A stretch of 14,582 nt of DNA from Chloroflexota bacterium. GTDB taxonomy: Bacteria > Chloroflexota > Anaerolineae > J102. The stretch covers positions 1-14,582 of the forward strand of contig PIVW01000098.1 of assembly GCA_003353825.1 (NCBI GenBank). The letters are read 5' to 3'. This document shows positions 6,499 to 14,566 of this stretch, one piece after another (the stretch's first letter is position 1; each line of letters starts with the position of its first letter). Under the pieces are notes generated by a model that did not search any database, was not told the origin of the DNA, and saw only the letters and a program-made list of their open reading frames with translations. The translations under genes and the position numbers were made by a program.

Positions 6499-7608
6499 AT
6501 GCCCACCAAACCCTTCCGCCTAAGGTGCCGTGTTTGCAATCAGCCTGTCGACTGGCCACCCCCCAACCCTCGCTGCCCGCGAGACACGTGCCGGGGTCCG
6601 TTGCAGCCTATGAAAAACGTCGTTTTCGATGCCATACTCGTCGAACCGACGCAACAGGGAATGTGGCGTTACCGGCACATGTTGCCACCGTTACCTGATG
6701 AGCCCATAACTTTGGGAGAGGGTGGCAGCCCGCTGCTAAATTTCCAACGAGAACCCTACCATCTTTTTTTTAAGAACGAGAGCCTGAACCCGACTGGTAG
6801 TTACAAAGACAGGGGTGCTGCCCTGCTCATCAATAGCCTGGGTGACGCCAAAACCGTTATCGATGACTCTTCAGGAAACGCCGGCGCCGCTCTGGCCGCT
6901 TATGCGGCACGCGCCCGCATCCACGCCAGGATTTTCATACCGGAAGGGGCGCCGGAAGGCAAACGCAGCCAAATAAATCGCTATGGCGCCGAGTTGGTTC
7001 CAGTCCCTGGCAATCGCGATGATGTCGCTGCGATGGCTGAAATCGCCGCTCAGAGTTCTGCTGTATTTTATGCCAGTCACGTATGGCATCCCGGCTACGT
7101 GCTGGCAGTGCAGACGCTGGCATGGGAGATATGGGAGCAACTGGGTAGAAAAGCCCCTGATTGGGTCGTCCTTCCCGCTGGCAATGGTGCCTTGTTGAGA
7201 GGTGTACGCTGGGGATTCCGCTCCTTGCAGAAAGGCAAGCACATTCGTAATCTACCACAGTTGGTGGCAGTCCAAGCACAGAATTGTGCTCCACTAGTTG
7301 CCTTTAAGAATGGAACATACCGACCCAACCAATTCGTTGCATCCAGAACAGTAGCTGATGGTGTGGCGGTACCCAATCCCCCTTTGATCGAAGCCATGAG
7401 TACGGCTGTTAAAAAATCGAAAGGACGTATCGTAGCCGTGCCAGAAGAAGAGATATTGCCAGCACGAGATGAGCTGGCCAACCATGGCTTTTTTGTCGAA
7501 CCCACCTCGGCGCTTGCGTATGCTGCGCTCCCACACTTCGCTCACAAGATCAAACCTGACCAGACGGTGGTCGTTGTGCTAACAGGCCATGGCTTCAAAT
7601 CATACTGA
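6499..7608 (+). CDS. Threonine synthase-like PLP-dependent enzyme (fold type II) with N-terminal zinc ribbon
   Basis: The protein has 369 residues from the ATG at 6499, which has GGAG 7 nt upstream; an in-frame ATG at 6478 would add seven residues but overlaps the candidate promoter. Cys10-x2-Cys13 and Cys26-x4-Cys31 suggest a zinc ribbon, as in many bacterial and archaeal threonine synthases. GEGGSPLL is followed by NPTGSYKDRG, where Lys103 should bind PLP as a Schiff base. SSGNAG (124-129) should bind the substrate carboxylate or cofactor, PAGNG (226-230) the PLP phosphate, and the C-terminus TGHGFKSY matches the TGHG(L/F)K ending of threonine synthases. The likely reaction is O-phosphohomoserine to threonine plus phosphate, but related enzymes share these motifs. 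It overlaps rnc by 20 nt, so the two are probably translated together. No other threonine-pathway gene is seen nearby. Confidence 0.82.
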   Translation: MPTKPFRLRCRVCNQPVDWPPPNPRCPRDTCRGPLQPMKNVVFDAILVEPTQQGMWRYRHMLPPLPDEPITLGEGGSPLLNFQREPYHLFFKNESLNPTGSYKDRGAALLINSLGDAKTVIDDSSGNAGAALAAYAARARIHARIFIPEGAPEGKRSQINRYGAELVPVPGNRDDVAAMAEIAAQSSAVFYASHVWHPGYVLAVQTLAWEIWEQLGRKAPDWVVLPAGNGALLRGVRWGFRSLQKGKHIRNLPQLVAVQAQNCAPLVAFKNGTYRPNQFVASRTVADGVAVPNPPLIEAMSTAVKKSKGRIVAVPEEEILPARDELANHGFFVEPTSALAYAALPHFAHKIKPDQTVVVVLTGHGFKSY

Positions 7609-8356
7609 CCCCTTACGTATTGCGCAAGACTATGAAACGCTCTTAGGGGTGTCATTTGCCAATAAAAGCTTGTTATTGCGAGCACTAACTCATCGCTCCT
7701 ATCTTAACGAAGCCCCTTTTGTGCATGCCGATAACGAGCGGCTCGAATTTCTGGGAGATGCTGTAATCGATTTAATCGTTGCCGAGTTGCTCTATCAGCG
7801 CTTCCCCGAACAGAGGGAAGGGCCCCTGACTTCGATGCGCGCCAGCCTTGTGCGGCGAGAGACATTGGCAGCATTTGCCAGAATAATTGAGTTAGGTGAG
7901 CATCTATTTCTGGGTAAGGGGGAAGAAGAAAATGGGGGCCGGGAGCGGGATGCCATATTGTGCGCCGGTTTCGAAGCGTTGGTTGGCGCGCTCTATCTAG
8001 ACCAAGATCTTGCCAGTTGTGATCGATTTCTGCGGCCATTTGTAGAACCCGCGCTCATCAGGTTACGTGAAGGACAATTGCGAAAGGATGCCAAAAGTCG
8101 GTTACAGGAATGGTCACAAGCCGAAACGAATCTGACACCCCGTTACGTGACTGTAGGCAGCAGTGGGCCGGATCACGCCAAAGAGTTTTTGATTGAAGTC
8201 AGAATTGGTGTTGAAACCTATGGAGAAGGCTCTGGCAACAGCAAACAACGCGCCGCTCAGGCGGCTGCCCAGGCCGCACTGGACGCAATTGCATCTCATT
8301 CGACCTCGATACCATCGATACCAGAATCCATCGGCATAGTCGAGCCGTCCGCCTGA
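7589..8356 (+). CDS. rnc: Ribonuclease III
   Basis: RNase III cleaves double-stranded RNA in rRNA processing and mRNA turnover as a homodimer. The 255-residue protein has the family signature NERLEFLGDAV at 49-59 (Glu53 and Asp57 are catalytic-site acids), then GPLTSMRASLVR, FLGKGEEENGG and the helix DAILCAGFEALVGALYLD. A double-stranded-RNA-binding domain follows (about 167-235), opening DAKSRLQEWSQ and ending GSGNSKQRAAQAAAQAAL. In E. coli the late active-site acids are Asp114 and Glu117 (ILADTVEAL). Here Glu129 is kept, but the Asp position is Ala126, which may change metal binding or activity. The ATG at 7589 lies inside the end of the PLP-enzyme gene with only weak AACAGG upstream, which points to translational coupling. 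rnc beside smc is a conserved bacterial arrangement. Confidence 0.95.
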   Translation: MASNHTDPLRIAQDYETLLGVSFANKSLLLRALTHRSYLNEAPFVHADNERLEFLGDAVIDLIVAELLYQRFPEQREGPLTSMRASLVRRETLAAFARIIELGEHLFLGKGEEENGGRERDAILCAGFEALVGALYLDQDLASCDRFLRPFVEPALIRLREGQLRKDAKSRLQEWSQAETNLTPRYVTVGSSGPDHAKEFLIEVRIGVETYGEGSGNSKQRAAQAAAQAALDAIASHSTSIPSIPESIGIVEPSA

Positions 8357-8385
8357 GAACATGTCGCCCGCCAGACGCGTCTTGT

Positions 8386-8422
8386 AGATCTGGGCCAGCA
8401 GTTATTTCACCTTCCCAGATCT
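8386..8422. terminator. Stem-loop between rnc and the next gene
   Basis: AGATCTGGG (8386-8394) and CCCAGATCT (8414-8422) are perfect 9-bp inverted repeats around a 19-nt loop, starting 30 nt after the rnc stop. There is no T-run after it, so it is more likely an mRNA processing or stabilising hairpin, or an operator, than a strong intrinsic terminator. As a long RNA stem just after rnc it could also be an RNase III target; that is inference. Confidence 0.4.
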
Positions 8423-8440
8423 GCCGGATTGAAGCTGGCA

Positions 8441-9058
8441 ATGCTCATGGCAACTGACATGCCCACCGAAAGATCATTTGCCACGACAGTCTCATTGCTA
8501 TTCTTTTGTGACAGATTGGCATCATGTGATCGCTGGATGGCGTTCGCAGGTTATTTCATCCTTCACGGTTATGCATGCTACGCGCTCAGCGCCGGGACAG
8601 CCATAGAGCTTGTTCCCTTCGAGCCACAGCAAGTAATCGAGAATCACTCAAGGCGGCCGCGACAGATCGATTTACTGGGCAAACGATTTCAGTCTTCTTC
8701 ACAGGCTTCAGCCTATGTTCGGCAGCCGCTGGTATTGATAACATCCAGCGAATCTTCTAACGTGCTAAACGACGTCGCCACTCTCGCTGGCGCCGCCCTT
8801 CTGTCCCCTTCCCTACGGGACCTGCGTCAGTTGAAACGGCATTCTGTGGGTCTATCCCTGTGGATTGGCATACCTGATAGTCGATTCGGTCGTATTGCCC
8901 GTCGATTATGGTGTAACTCGGACATGACATGCCACCTGTTTAAGGGCCTCACTCGGGCGCTTCCCTTTGAAAATGGTTGGGAGCGAGTCGCTTTCGGACT
9001 GCGACGCTGGCTGGAAGATACATTCGTGGCAGATAATTACAACACAAGAGGGTGGTAA
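8441..9058 (+). CDS. Hypothetical protein between rnc and smc
   Basis: This open frame gives 205 residues from the ATG at 8441. An in-frame TTG at 8429 and ATGs at 8447 and 8459 are alternatives, and none has a good Shine-Dalgarno. No family was recognised. The N-terminal part has hydrophobic stretches (ATTVSLLFFC, MAFAGYFILHGYACYAL) without a clear signal peptide. The middle has IELVPFEPQQVIE and a Ser/Arg-rich segment. The C-terminal part has PLVLITSSE, LSLWIGIP and GWERVAFGLRRWLEDTF and looks like an alternating alpha/beta domain. It ends 7 nt before the start of the next gene, which suggests co-transcription. Uneven composition and the lack of a firm start leave open that it is degenerate, but no competing frame covers it. 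Confidence 0.55.
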   Translation: MLMATDMPTERSFATTVSLLFFCDRLASCDRWMAFAGYFILHGYACYALSAGTAIELVPFEPQQVIENHSRRPRQIDLLGKRFQSSSQASAYVRQPLVLITSSESSNVLNDVATLAGAALLSPSLRDLRQLKRHSVGLSLWIGIPDSRFGRIARRLWCNSDMTCHLFKGLTRALPFENGWERVAFGLRRWLEDTFVADNYNTRGW

Positions 9059-9065
9059 TGGAGAC

Positions 9066-9782
9066 ATGAGGATTTTTGGCACCGATCCCCTGGTTTATCT
9101 GATTATGTTTATCGGGCTCTCGTTCGTCCTGACATTAGGGTATGTGACTCAACAGATAACGATGATGCCGGTCTTCCAGGGTCTGATCCTTTGGCCTTTC
9201 TTGATCTGGGCATTGCGCTATGCACGTATTGGCATCGCAATTCGTTTTGTCGTTTTTTGGGCTGCGGTTATCTTGATTGGCAGTGTCGTTGCCGGTCTCG
9301 TTCTCGAGCAGTCGGCAGTGGCCGCGGTGCCCGGCAGCCTTGAGTTCAACGCCGAGAACATGCGCTGGTGGACCGGCAATGTGACGACTGTGCAACAGCC
9401 ACAGGCCTGGTTGCCCCCGTATTTCGGACGAACTGGCCTCTCCTTGGCAGGGGGCGCCTTGACGGCGGGTCTGGTTCCCGCTATCGCAGGTGCACGTTCA
9501 TTGGCCATACTCGGTCTCTGGATCGCCACTCTCTTTAGCGCACCCAGTGTCCTTGCCCTGCCGCTCGCTATCCCCCTTTGGACTTGGGCGGAGTTACTTG
9601 GCCAGATAGTGATTGTGGTTGTGGTGGCCGAACCGATCGTCACCGGCGATGTCGATGCATTGTCAACCTATCGGCGAAAACGTTTACTGTTGATCGGTTT
9701 TGTTGCACTGGGTGTGGCGTTGCTGGCACACCTATTGTTGCCAACCCTTGTACAGCCACTCTTGCAGGGCTTCATTACGTAA
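9066..9782 (+). CDS. Hypothetical polytopic membrane protein
   Basis: The 238-residue protein begins at the ATG at 9066, right after GGAG (9060-9063), with GGTGG (9051-9055) further upstream; the longer frame from 8967 overlaps the previous gene and is not preferred. About seven hydrophobic segments are visible: residues 9-29, 34-51, 59-83, 122-141, 144-166, 168-189 and 206-226. Between the third and fourth is a hydrophilic loop (about 84-121) with MRWWTGN and AWLPPYFGRTG. Arg/Lys-rich YRRKR (202-206) precedes the last helix and probably faces the cytoplasm. No transporter or enzyme signature was recognised. It lies 7 nt after the previous gene and 168 nt before smc, so it is likely co-transcribed with the unknown gene upstream. 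Confidence 0.78.
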   Translation: MRIFGTDPLVYLIMFIGLSFVLTLGYVTQQITMMPVFQGLILWPFLIWALRYARIGIAIRFVVFWAAVILIGSVVAGLVLEQSAVAAVPGSLEFNAENMRWWTGNVTTVQQPQAWLPPYFGRTGLSLAGGALTAGLVPAIAGARSLAILGLWIATLFSAPSVLALPLAIPLWTWAELLGQIVIVVVVAEPIVTGDVDALSTYRRKRLLLIGFVALGVALLAHLLLPTLVQPLLQGFIT

Positions 9783-9888
9783 AGTTGTAGCGATTGTAAC
9801 CAGCACTTTCTGCACCAATATCGACAACGGATCTCATCCGGGAAGTCACGCTCATACAACAGCGATTACGAAATCGATGCACAGAGCG

Positions 9889-9918
9889 TTGCACTCATTG
9901 GGCAATCGAGGTTAGAAT
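9889..9918 (+). promoter_or_regulatory. Candidate promoter ahead of smc
   Basis: TTGCAC (9889-9894) and TAGAAT (9913-9918, 5/6 to -10 consensus) are 18 nt apart. Transcription from here would begin near 9925, giving a short leader of about 26 nt before the ATG at 9951. The -35 match is poor. The rest of the 168-nt gap before smc shows nothing clear. Confidence 0.3.
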
Positions 9919-9950
9919 GGTTGCATTCGTTTCCCCCCACCGGTTCCCCC

Positions 9951-12900
9951 ATGCGGCTGAAAAAGATCCACCTCCACGGTTACAAGACATTTGCAAACAA
10001 GACTGACGTTATCTTCGGCAATGGCGTTACTGCTATTGTAGGGCCCAACGGTAGTGGCAAGAGTAATATCGCCGACGCCATCCGTTGGGTGATGGGCGAA
10101 CAATCCTATAGTGTGATGCGCGCCAAGAAGACCGAAGACATCATCTTCAGTGGTAGCAGTGAACGATCTCGCATGGGCATGGCCGAAGCAGTGATCACGC
10201 TGGATAACAGCGATAATTGGCTGCCTATCGATTTCGACGAAGTAGTTATTGGGCGTCGGGCATATCGCTCAGGCGAGAATGAGTATTATCTGAACAGCAA
10301 CAGAGTGCGGTTGCGAGATATCCACGAGTTGTTGGATCGCTCGGGGTTGGGTCGAAAAACGCATACTGTCATTGGTCAGGGCATGATCGACCAGGCGCTG
10401 GCTTTACGCCCACAAGATAGGCGTATTCTCTTTGAGGAAGCGGCCGGCATCACCATCTATCGGACCAAGCGTCGACAAACGCTCGACCGACTTACGAAGA
10501 CCGAAGATAATCTCACCCGTGTGCACGATATCATTGCGGAGATCACGCCACGCCTGCGCCAACTGGAACGACAAGCGGGCCGCGCTCGCCAGCACGAGGA
10601 GATCAGTGTAGAGTTACGCGATTTGCTACGAACCTGGTATGGCTATAACTGGCATCTGGCCCTCGGCCGTTTGGTCGATGCACGTGCGGTAGTAGCCCAC
10701 TGGAAACAGGTTGTTGAACGCACCAATAGTACGATAGAGCAGTTCAATGTTCGCACCACAGCCTTGCGCCAGCGTCAGACCGAGTTGCGAGCCCAGCTTG
10801 TCGAGTGGCGACGGCAGTTAGCTGAACATGAACAAAACCGGGCCTCATTGGCACGAGAGCAAGCGGTCAGGCAAGAGCGATTGCGGGCCCAACACACTGA
10901 TATCGAGCGCCTGGAACGTGAGAACACATTGTTGCAAGAGCGACGAAGCGGCGAAGGGCAACGTCTTGAAGACGCGGAAATGGCGCTCACAAGTATCCAG
11001 ACCGAACGTCAGGCGCATCAGGTGCAGGTCACACAGGCACAAAACCAGCTTCACGCTCAAGAAACCGTGCGCAGTCAGAGCGAACAAGAACTCTCGGCTT
11101 CGCAACGTAAACACCTTGATTTCACGACGAGACTGGCTGACCGCCATAATCGCATAGAACAAGCCAAAGAACAGCGTATCGCCACCACCCAGGAACGGGC
11201 GACAGATGTCGAGACGGCGGAGCGTGCTGCAGCCGAAGCACTCCATCTGGAACAGCAATACGAGCAGGTCAGCCGGGAGTTACATGAACTTGGCCAAGAA
11301 ATGTCGGCGTTACAAGAGCGCCATCGAAATGCTGAAGATAGACAGAAAACACATACGGCGCAGCGGGCGCAACTTGAGGGCCAGCGCGCTGAGTTAGATG
11401 CGCAGCTACGTGCGCTTCAGGCTCGTTATGATCTTTTAGATCGCCTGCGCGCCGAGGGCGAGGGCTTGTATGGTGGTGTGCGCCAGGTGCTACGAGCAAA
11501 ACAGCAAAGTCGTCTGTCAGGTATCTTGGGCCCGGTAGGTACACTGGTTCAAGTGCCCACTCGCTATGAGCAGGCTATCGAAGTGGCGTTGGGTGGCCGC
11601 ATTCAAGATATCGTCGTCAAATCTTGGGAAGATGCCGAACAGGCCATTGCCTATTTGAAAACTTCAAATAGTGGGCGCGCTACCTTTTTACCGTTGGACA
11701 ATTTGCGCCCGCTTAATCGACGTTCGTTGCCAAAGTTATCAGCTGTGTTGGGTTGGGCCGCCGATCTGGTCGAATATGACTCGAATGTTGCCCCCGCCGT
11801 GGAACTGTTACTCGGTCAGATCCTTATCGTCACCGATCTCGATACAGCCCGCGCTGTGAGCCGTTCCGGCGAACGGCCACGAATCGTCACCCTGGAGGGG
11901 GATTTTGTCCATCCGGGTGGCAGTGTGAGTGGGGGGAGTCGGGCCAAGAAACAGCAGGGGGGGATGCTAGCACGTGAGCGAGAGTGGCGCACGCTGCCCA
12001 CCCAGATCGAAAAGACCACCGGCACGATCCATGATATCCATCGGGAAATCGAAGGCTTGAATCAGGCGATCCTGGCAGTTGACGACGAATTGACCGAACT
12101 GGTCAAGGAGGCCAGCCGCATAGGTGCAATCGAACGTGAACAGACTGCCATCCTGGGTCGATTGCAAAGTGGTGTCGACCGGGCGCGCCAGACCGAATCA
12201 TGGCATCAGGATCGTGCGCGTAAGCAAGCGCTTGAATTGGAGAATTTCGGTCGCAGATTGGCAGGTCTACGAGGGGAGATATCTGAATTCAGCGAGCAGC
12301 AGACCACGGTGTCCAACCGCATCGCCGCTCTGGAAGAAAAACTGGCAACCTTGGGCACCGCCGGCCTCGTACAGGCTGTTGCTCAGGCTCAGGCAAGGCT
12401 GGACGCCATCGAGGACAGGCATCGCAGCCAGGCCAATTTGATCAGCGATCACAGCCAGGCGGTACGCCAAACCGACTCTGATATCGCTGGCCGCAGCCAC
12501 CAAATAGAGAGAGTGCAAGGGGAAATCGCACAATTAGAGAGCCGCCTGCAGGGTCTGAGCAGTCGTCATTCAGAAACAGATCTGGCATATCAAGCCCTCG
12601 ACCAGCAAATCGAACCGGCTCAAGCTGAATTGGACGAACTAGAAAATGGTTGGATCGACCACGATCGTCAGGGCGAAACACAGCGAGAGCGTCTCCATCA
12701 AGAGGAGATGCAACTCAACCATGCGCAGTTGGCACTGCAGAGAGCCGAAGATCAACTTAACTATTTGCGTAGCCAGATTGAACATGATTTCGGCCTGGTC
12801 GCTTTGGAAACCGAGGAAGGCATTGCCACTCAGGAACCATTACCCTTCGATCAGATCGTCACCACCCTGCCACGCGTGGCCTCGATTGCACCGGATCTTA

Positions 12901-13568
12901 ACCAGGAAATCAGGCGGATGAAGGGTGTACTCAGCCGTCTAGGTCCGATCAATCCCGATGCACAAGAGGAATACGCCACGACAAAAAAGCGTCATGAATT
13001 CCTAAACCAACAATCTGCCGATCTCGAGGAAGCTTCGAAACAGTTGCGGAAAGTCATCGCCGAGCTTGATCAACTGATGGATCAAGAATTCCGACGCACA
13101 TTCAAGGCTGCGTCCAAAGCTTTCACCAGATACTTCACGCGTTTGTTTGGGGGCGGTACGGCCAAGTTAGTGCTTACCGACGCAGATGATATCACGCAGA
13201 CAGGGGTCGAGATCATCGCTCGGCCACCTGGAAAACGCCCGGCCAGTCTCTCGATGCTTTCTGGTGGTGAACGAGCCCTGACCGCTGCCGCCCTGATTTT
13301 CAGTATTCTCAGCGTCAGCCCTACGCCCTTTTGTGTACTCGACGAGATCGATGCGGCTCTGGATGAAGCGAATATCACTCGGGTTAGAGATGTTCTGATT
13401 GAACTAACGGAAGATGCCCAGATCATTGTGATCACACATAACCGGGGCACCTTGGAGATCGCCAACACCATTTACGGCGTCAGCATGGGTACCGACAATG
13501 TCTCGCAGTCCTTGTCCTTGAAACTGAAGAATGGTAAGTTGGTTGAACAAGAGGACATTGAGATCTAG
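9951..13568 (+). CDS. smc: Chromosome segregation protein SMC
   Basis: SMC is the ATPase of the bacterial condensin complex (with ScpA and ScpB), which compacts and aligns chromosome arms. The 1205-residue length is typical. Residues 1-165 form the N-terminal ATPase lobe starting [18 protein letters not shown], with Walker [10 protein letters not shown] at 31-39. Coiled-coil arms run about 170-515 and 675-1000, rich in Gln, Glu, Arg and Ala. The hinge (about 522-668) starts LSGILGPVG and includes [11 protein letters not shown]. The C-terminal lobe has signature LSGGERAL (1103-1110) and Walker B CVLDEID with Asp1131 and catalytic Glu1132. The ATG at 9951 matches the family N-terminus but has no Shine-Dalgarno; a TTG at 9921 with GAGG 9 nt upstream would add ten residues. 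scpA, scpB and ftsY are not in the window. Confidence 0.97.
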   Translation: MRLKKIHLHGYKTFANKTDVIFGNGVTAIVGPNGSGKSNIADAIRWVMGEQSYSVMRAKKTEDIIFSGSSERSRMGMAEAVITLDNSDNWLPIDFDEVVIGRRAYRSGENEYYLNSNRVRLRDIHELLDRSGLGRKTHTVIGQGMIDQALALRPQDRRILFEEAAGITIYRTKRRQTLDRLTKTEDNLTRVHDIIAEITPRLRQLERQAGRARQHEEISVELRDLLRTWYGYNWHLALGRLVDARAVVAHWKQVVERTNSTIEQFNVRTTALRQRQTELRAQLVEWRRQLAEHEQNRASLAREQAVRQERLRAQHTDIERLERENTLLQERRSGEGQRLEDAEMALTSIQTERQAHQVQVTQAQNQLHAQETVRSQSEQELSASQRKHLDFTTRLADRHNRIEQAKEQRIATTQERATDVETAERAAAEALHLEQQYEQVSRELHELGQEMSALQERHRNAEDRQKTHTAQRAQLEGQRAELDAQLRALQARYDLLDRLRAEGEGLYGGVRQVLRAKQQSRLSGILGPVGTLVQVPTRYEQAIEVALGGRIQDIVVKSWEDAEQAIAYLKTSNSGRATFLPLDNLRPLNRRSLPKLSAVLGWAADLVEYDSNVAPAVELLLGQILIVTDLDTARAVSRSGERPRIVTLEGDFVHPGGSVSGGSRAKKQQGGMLAREREWRTLPTQIEKTTGTIHDIHREIEGLNQAILAVDDELTELVKEASRIGAIEREQTAILGRLQSGVDRARQTESWHQDRARKQALELENFGRRLAGLRGEISEFSEQQTTVSNRIAALEEKLATLGTAGLVQAVAQAQARLDAIEDRHRSQANLISDHSQAVRQTDSDIAGRSHQIERVQGEIAQLESRLQGLSSRHSETDLAYQALDQQIEPAQAELDELENGWIDHDRQGETQRERLHQEEMQLNHAQLALQRAEDQLNYLRSQIEHDFGLVALETEEGIATQEPLPFDQIVTTLPRVASIAPDLNQEIRRMKGVLSRLGPINPDAQEEYATTKKRHEFLNQQSADLEEASKQLRKVIAELDQLMDQEFRRTFKAASKAFTRYFTRLFGGGTAKLVLTDADDITQTGVEIIARPPGKRPASLSMLSGGERALTAAALIFSILSVSPTPFCVLDEIDAALDEANITRVRDVLIELTEDAQIIVITHNRGTLEIANTIYGVSMGTDNVSQSLSLKLKNGKLVEQEDIEI

Positions 13569-13575
13569 GCAACTA

Positions 13576-13593
13576 TTGGAAGGCAATTTCCAA
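13576..13593 (+). promoter_or_regulatory. Hairpin covering the ribosome binding site of the post-smc gene
   Basis: TTGGAA (13576-13581) and TTCCAA (13588-13593) are perfect inverted repeats with a 6-nt loop, directly abutting the ATG at 13594. The likely Shine-Dalgarno GGAAGG (13578-13583) is partly inside the stem, so folding would lower translation initiation unless ribosomes arrive from smc. Confidence 0.35.
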
Positions 13594-14154
13594 ATGTCTG
13601 AACTACTTCGCATTTTTGTCAGCGCAACCCAGGATCTAGAAACAAATCGCGGGATCATCGGTCGTACTCTGGCCGAGTTACCGGTACAGGTGGGCGCTGA
13701 GATCCGTCGCTATCCCCCTGAGGGTATTTCCTACGATACACTTTTCGAGCTTATGGGCAATGTCGATCGTGTGTACTTCCTCATGGGGGGCGATATCACC
13801 GCCCCTGCCGGCGCCGAGTGGGATCTGGCCATGCGTTTACAGCGTTCGCTCATGCCATTGCGGGCGCCGACCAAGCCTACTCCTGCGGCCGAGCAATTTT
13901 TGCGCAACACAGTTCATCAGGTAACGCCAAATGAGTGGCGATCGTTTGAGTCGGATGCAGATCTGGCCCGGATTGTCGGCCTTGATCTCATTAATATGCT
14001 CCTGCACCCGACCAATCGTTATGGCGTTTCGGTGGTCGAAATCCAACGACTTCAAAACCACCGCCAAACACTGGAAAACGTCTCGGTGGATACAAATACA
14101 GATCCCGGGGGTACCGAGGGCGGGGGCGTGATACTTGGTCGGCAAAACATCTAG
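13594..14154 (+). CDS. Small protein resembling DUF4062 / TIR-like effector fold
   Basis: The 186-residue protein starts at the ATG at 13594 (GGAAGG 10 nt upstream), 26 nt after the smc stop. The N-terminal half reads LRIFVSATQDLETNR, then a helix, an EIRRYPPEG strand-loop, a second helix, VDRVYFLMGGDIT, AGAEWDLAMRLQ and SLMPLRA. This order (strand with S-T/A-x-x-D-L-x-x-x-R, central strand with G-G-D, Glu before a helix, final strand) resembles DUF4062 domains, which belong to the TIR/SLOG/nucleoside-deoxyribosyltransferase-like group often found in signalling and defence proteins. The match is by eye and moderate. Residues about 118-160 are helical, and the tail after 165 is Gly/Asn/Asp-rich and probably disordered. 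It is short for a DUF4062 protein and has no recognisable partner domain. Function unknown; co-transcription with smc is likely. Confidence 0.7.
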   Translation: MSELLRIFVSATQDLETNRGIIGRTLAELPVQVGAEIRRYPPEGISYDTLFELMGNVDRVYFLMGGDITAPAGAEWDLAMRLQRSLMPLRAPTKPTPAAEQFLRNTVHQVTPNEWRSFESDADLARIVGLDLINMLLHPTNRYGVSVVEIQRLQNHRQTLENVSVDTNTDPGGTEGGGVILGRQNI

Positions 14155-14446
14155 GGTGAGGGCTAATATGATGAGAACGACTCATCGCATACCCGGGTCG
14201 AGGAACTGAATCCAGGCCCTTGAACTGTGAAAAGAAGGGGATGCCCCGATGGATAGCAAAACTGACTTTCAACTCTCAAATCTGAGTTCATTAATCGTGT
14301 GAGTTGCGTATTCGACCCGCTCAGGGTAGGCTCTGCGAGACAATAGTTCATCGTGGCGCTAGTAACTCTGCGGTTCGTAGTAGGCGATTTATCGCCGTGA
14401 CAGGTGCACAAAGCGCTAAAGCGCTTACTACAAACTGTCTCCTTAC
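14155..14446. other. Noncoding region with several short hairpins
   Basis: After the stop at 14154 there is a small hairpin GATGAG-AACGA-CTCATC (14170-14186), without a T-run, that might help end the smc-containing transcript. A stretch containing GACCCGCTCAGGGTAGGCTC (around 14310-14330) resembles low-complexity intergenic repeats. The paired hairpin repeat at 14373-14435 follows. The plus-strand frame 14304-14573 runs through the repeat and has no protein features, so it is not called. Confidence 0.55.
14373..14435. repeat. Inverted pair of GTAGTA-hairpin repeat units (REP/MITE-like)
   Basis: The 23-nt arms 14373-14395 and 14413-14435 are inverted copies identical at 19 of 23 positions, with 17 nt between. 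Each arm is GTTnGTAGTA followed by its own small palindrome: GGCGAT-TT-ATCGCC on the left and, on the plus strand, AAGCGCT-AA-AGCGCTT on the right. Two of the four differences keep base pairing inside the unit hairpin (A-T in one copy, C-G in the other), which suggests selection on the fold. The pattern is like repetitive extragenic palindromes arranged as an inverted pair. Confidence 0.65.
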
Positions 14447-14566
14447 TTATGCCGCTTTAATCACTAATTTGACAATGGCACATTTCTCTAGACCATCAGG
14501 TACTATATCTTGTGGGTACCAGTTATTGACGCCCATATGCAGTAGGGTGACATCAATTGCCGTTCG
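14447..14566 (-). pseudogene. Possible gene remnant or short C-terminal coding fragment
   Basis: On the minus strand, 39 codons from 14566 to TAA at 14447 read like ordinary protein (for example DVTLLHMGVNNWYPQDIVPD, then KCAIVKLVIKAA). An in-frame TGA at 14567-14569 stands directly before it, and there is no good start with a ribosome binding site; the only ATG inside is at 14533. It could be the end of a gene that entered from the right and is now interrupted, or a chance frame. The repeat pair at 14373-14435 lies just beyond its end. No family was recognised. Confidence 0.25.

Noticed and set aside
7095..7505. 136-residue minus-strand frame opposite the PLP enzyme gene
   Set aside because: Shadow of a gene with well-conserved motifs; composition is not protein-like.
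8441..9058. NYN/PIN-type nuclease domain in the unknown protein
   Set aside because: LVLITSSE superficially resembles the SGDSDF strand of NYN domains, but the required Asp residues are absent.
9218..9643. 141-residue minus-strand frame
   Set aside because: Antisense to the membrane protein gene, and Thr/Ala/Arg-rich in the way expected from the complement of hydrophobic codons.
10845..11258. 137-residue minus-strand frame
   Set aside because: Antisense to the first SMC coiled-coil arm.
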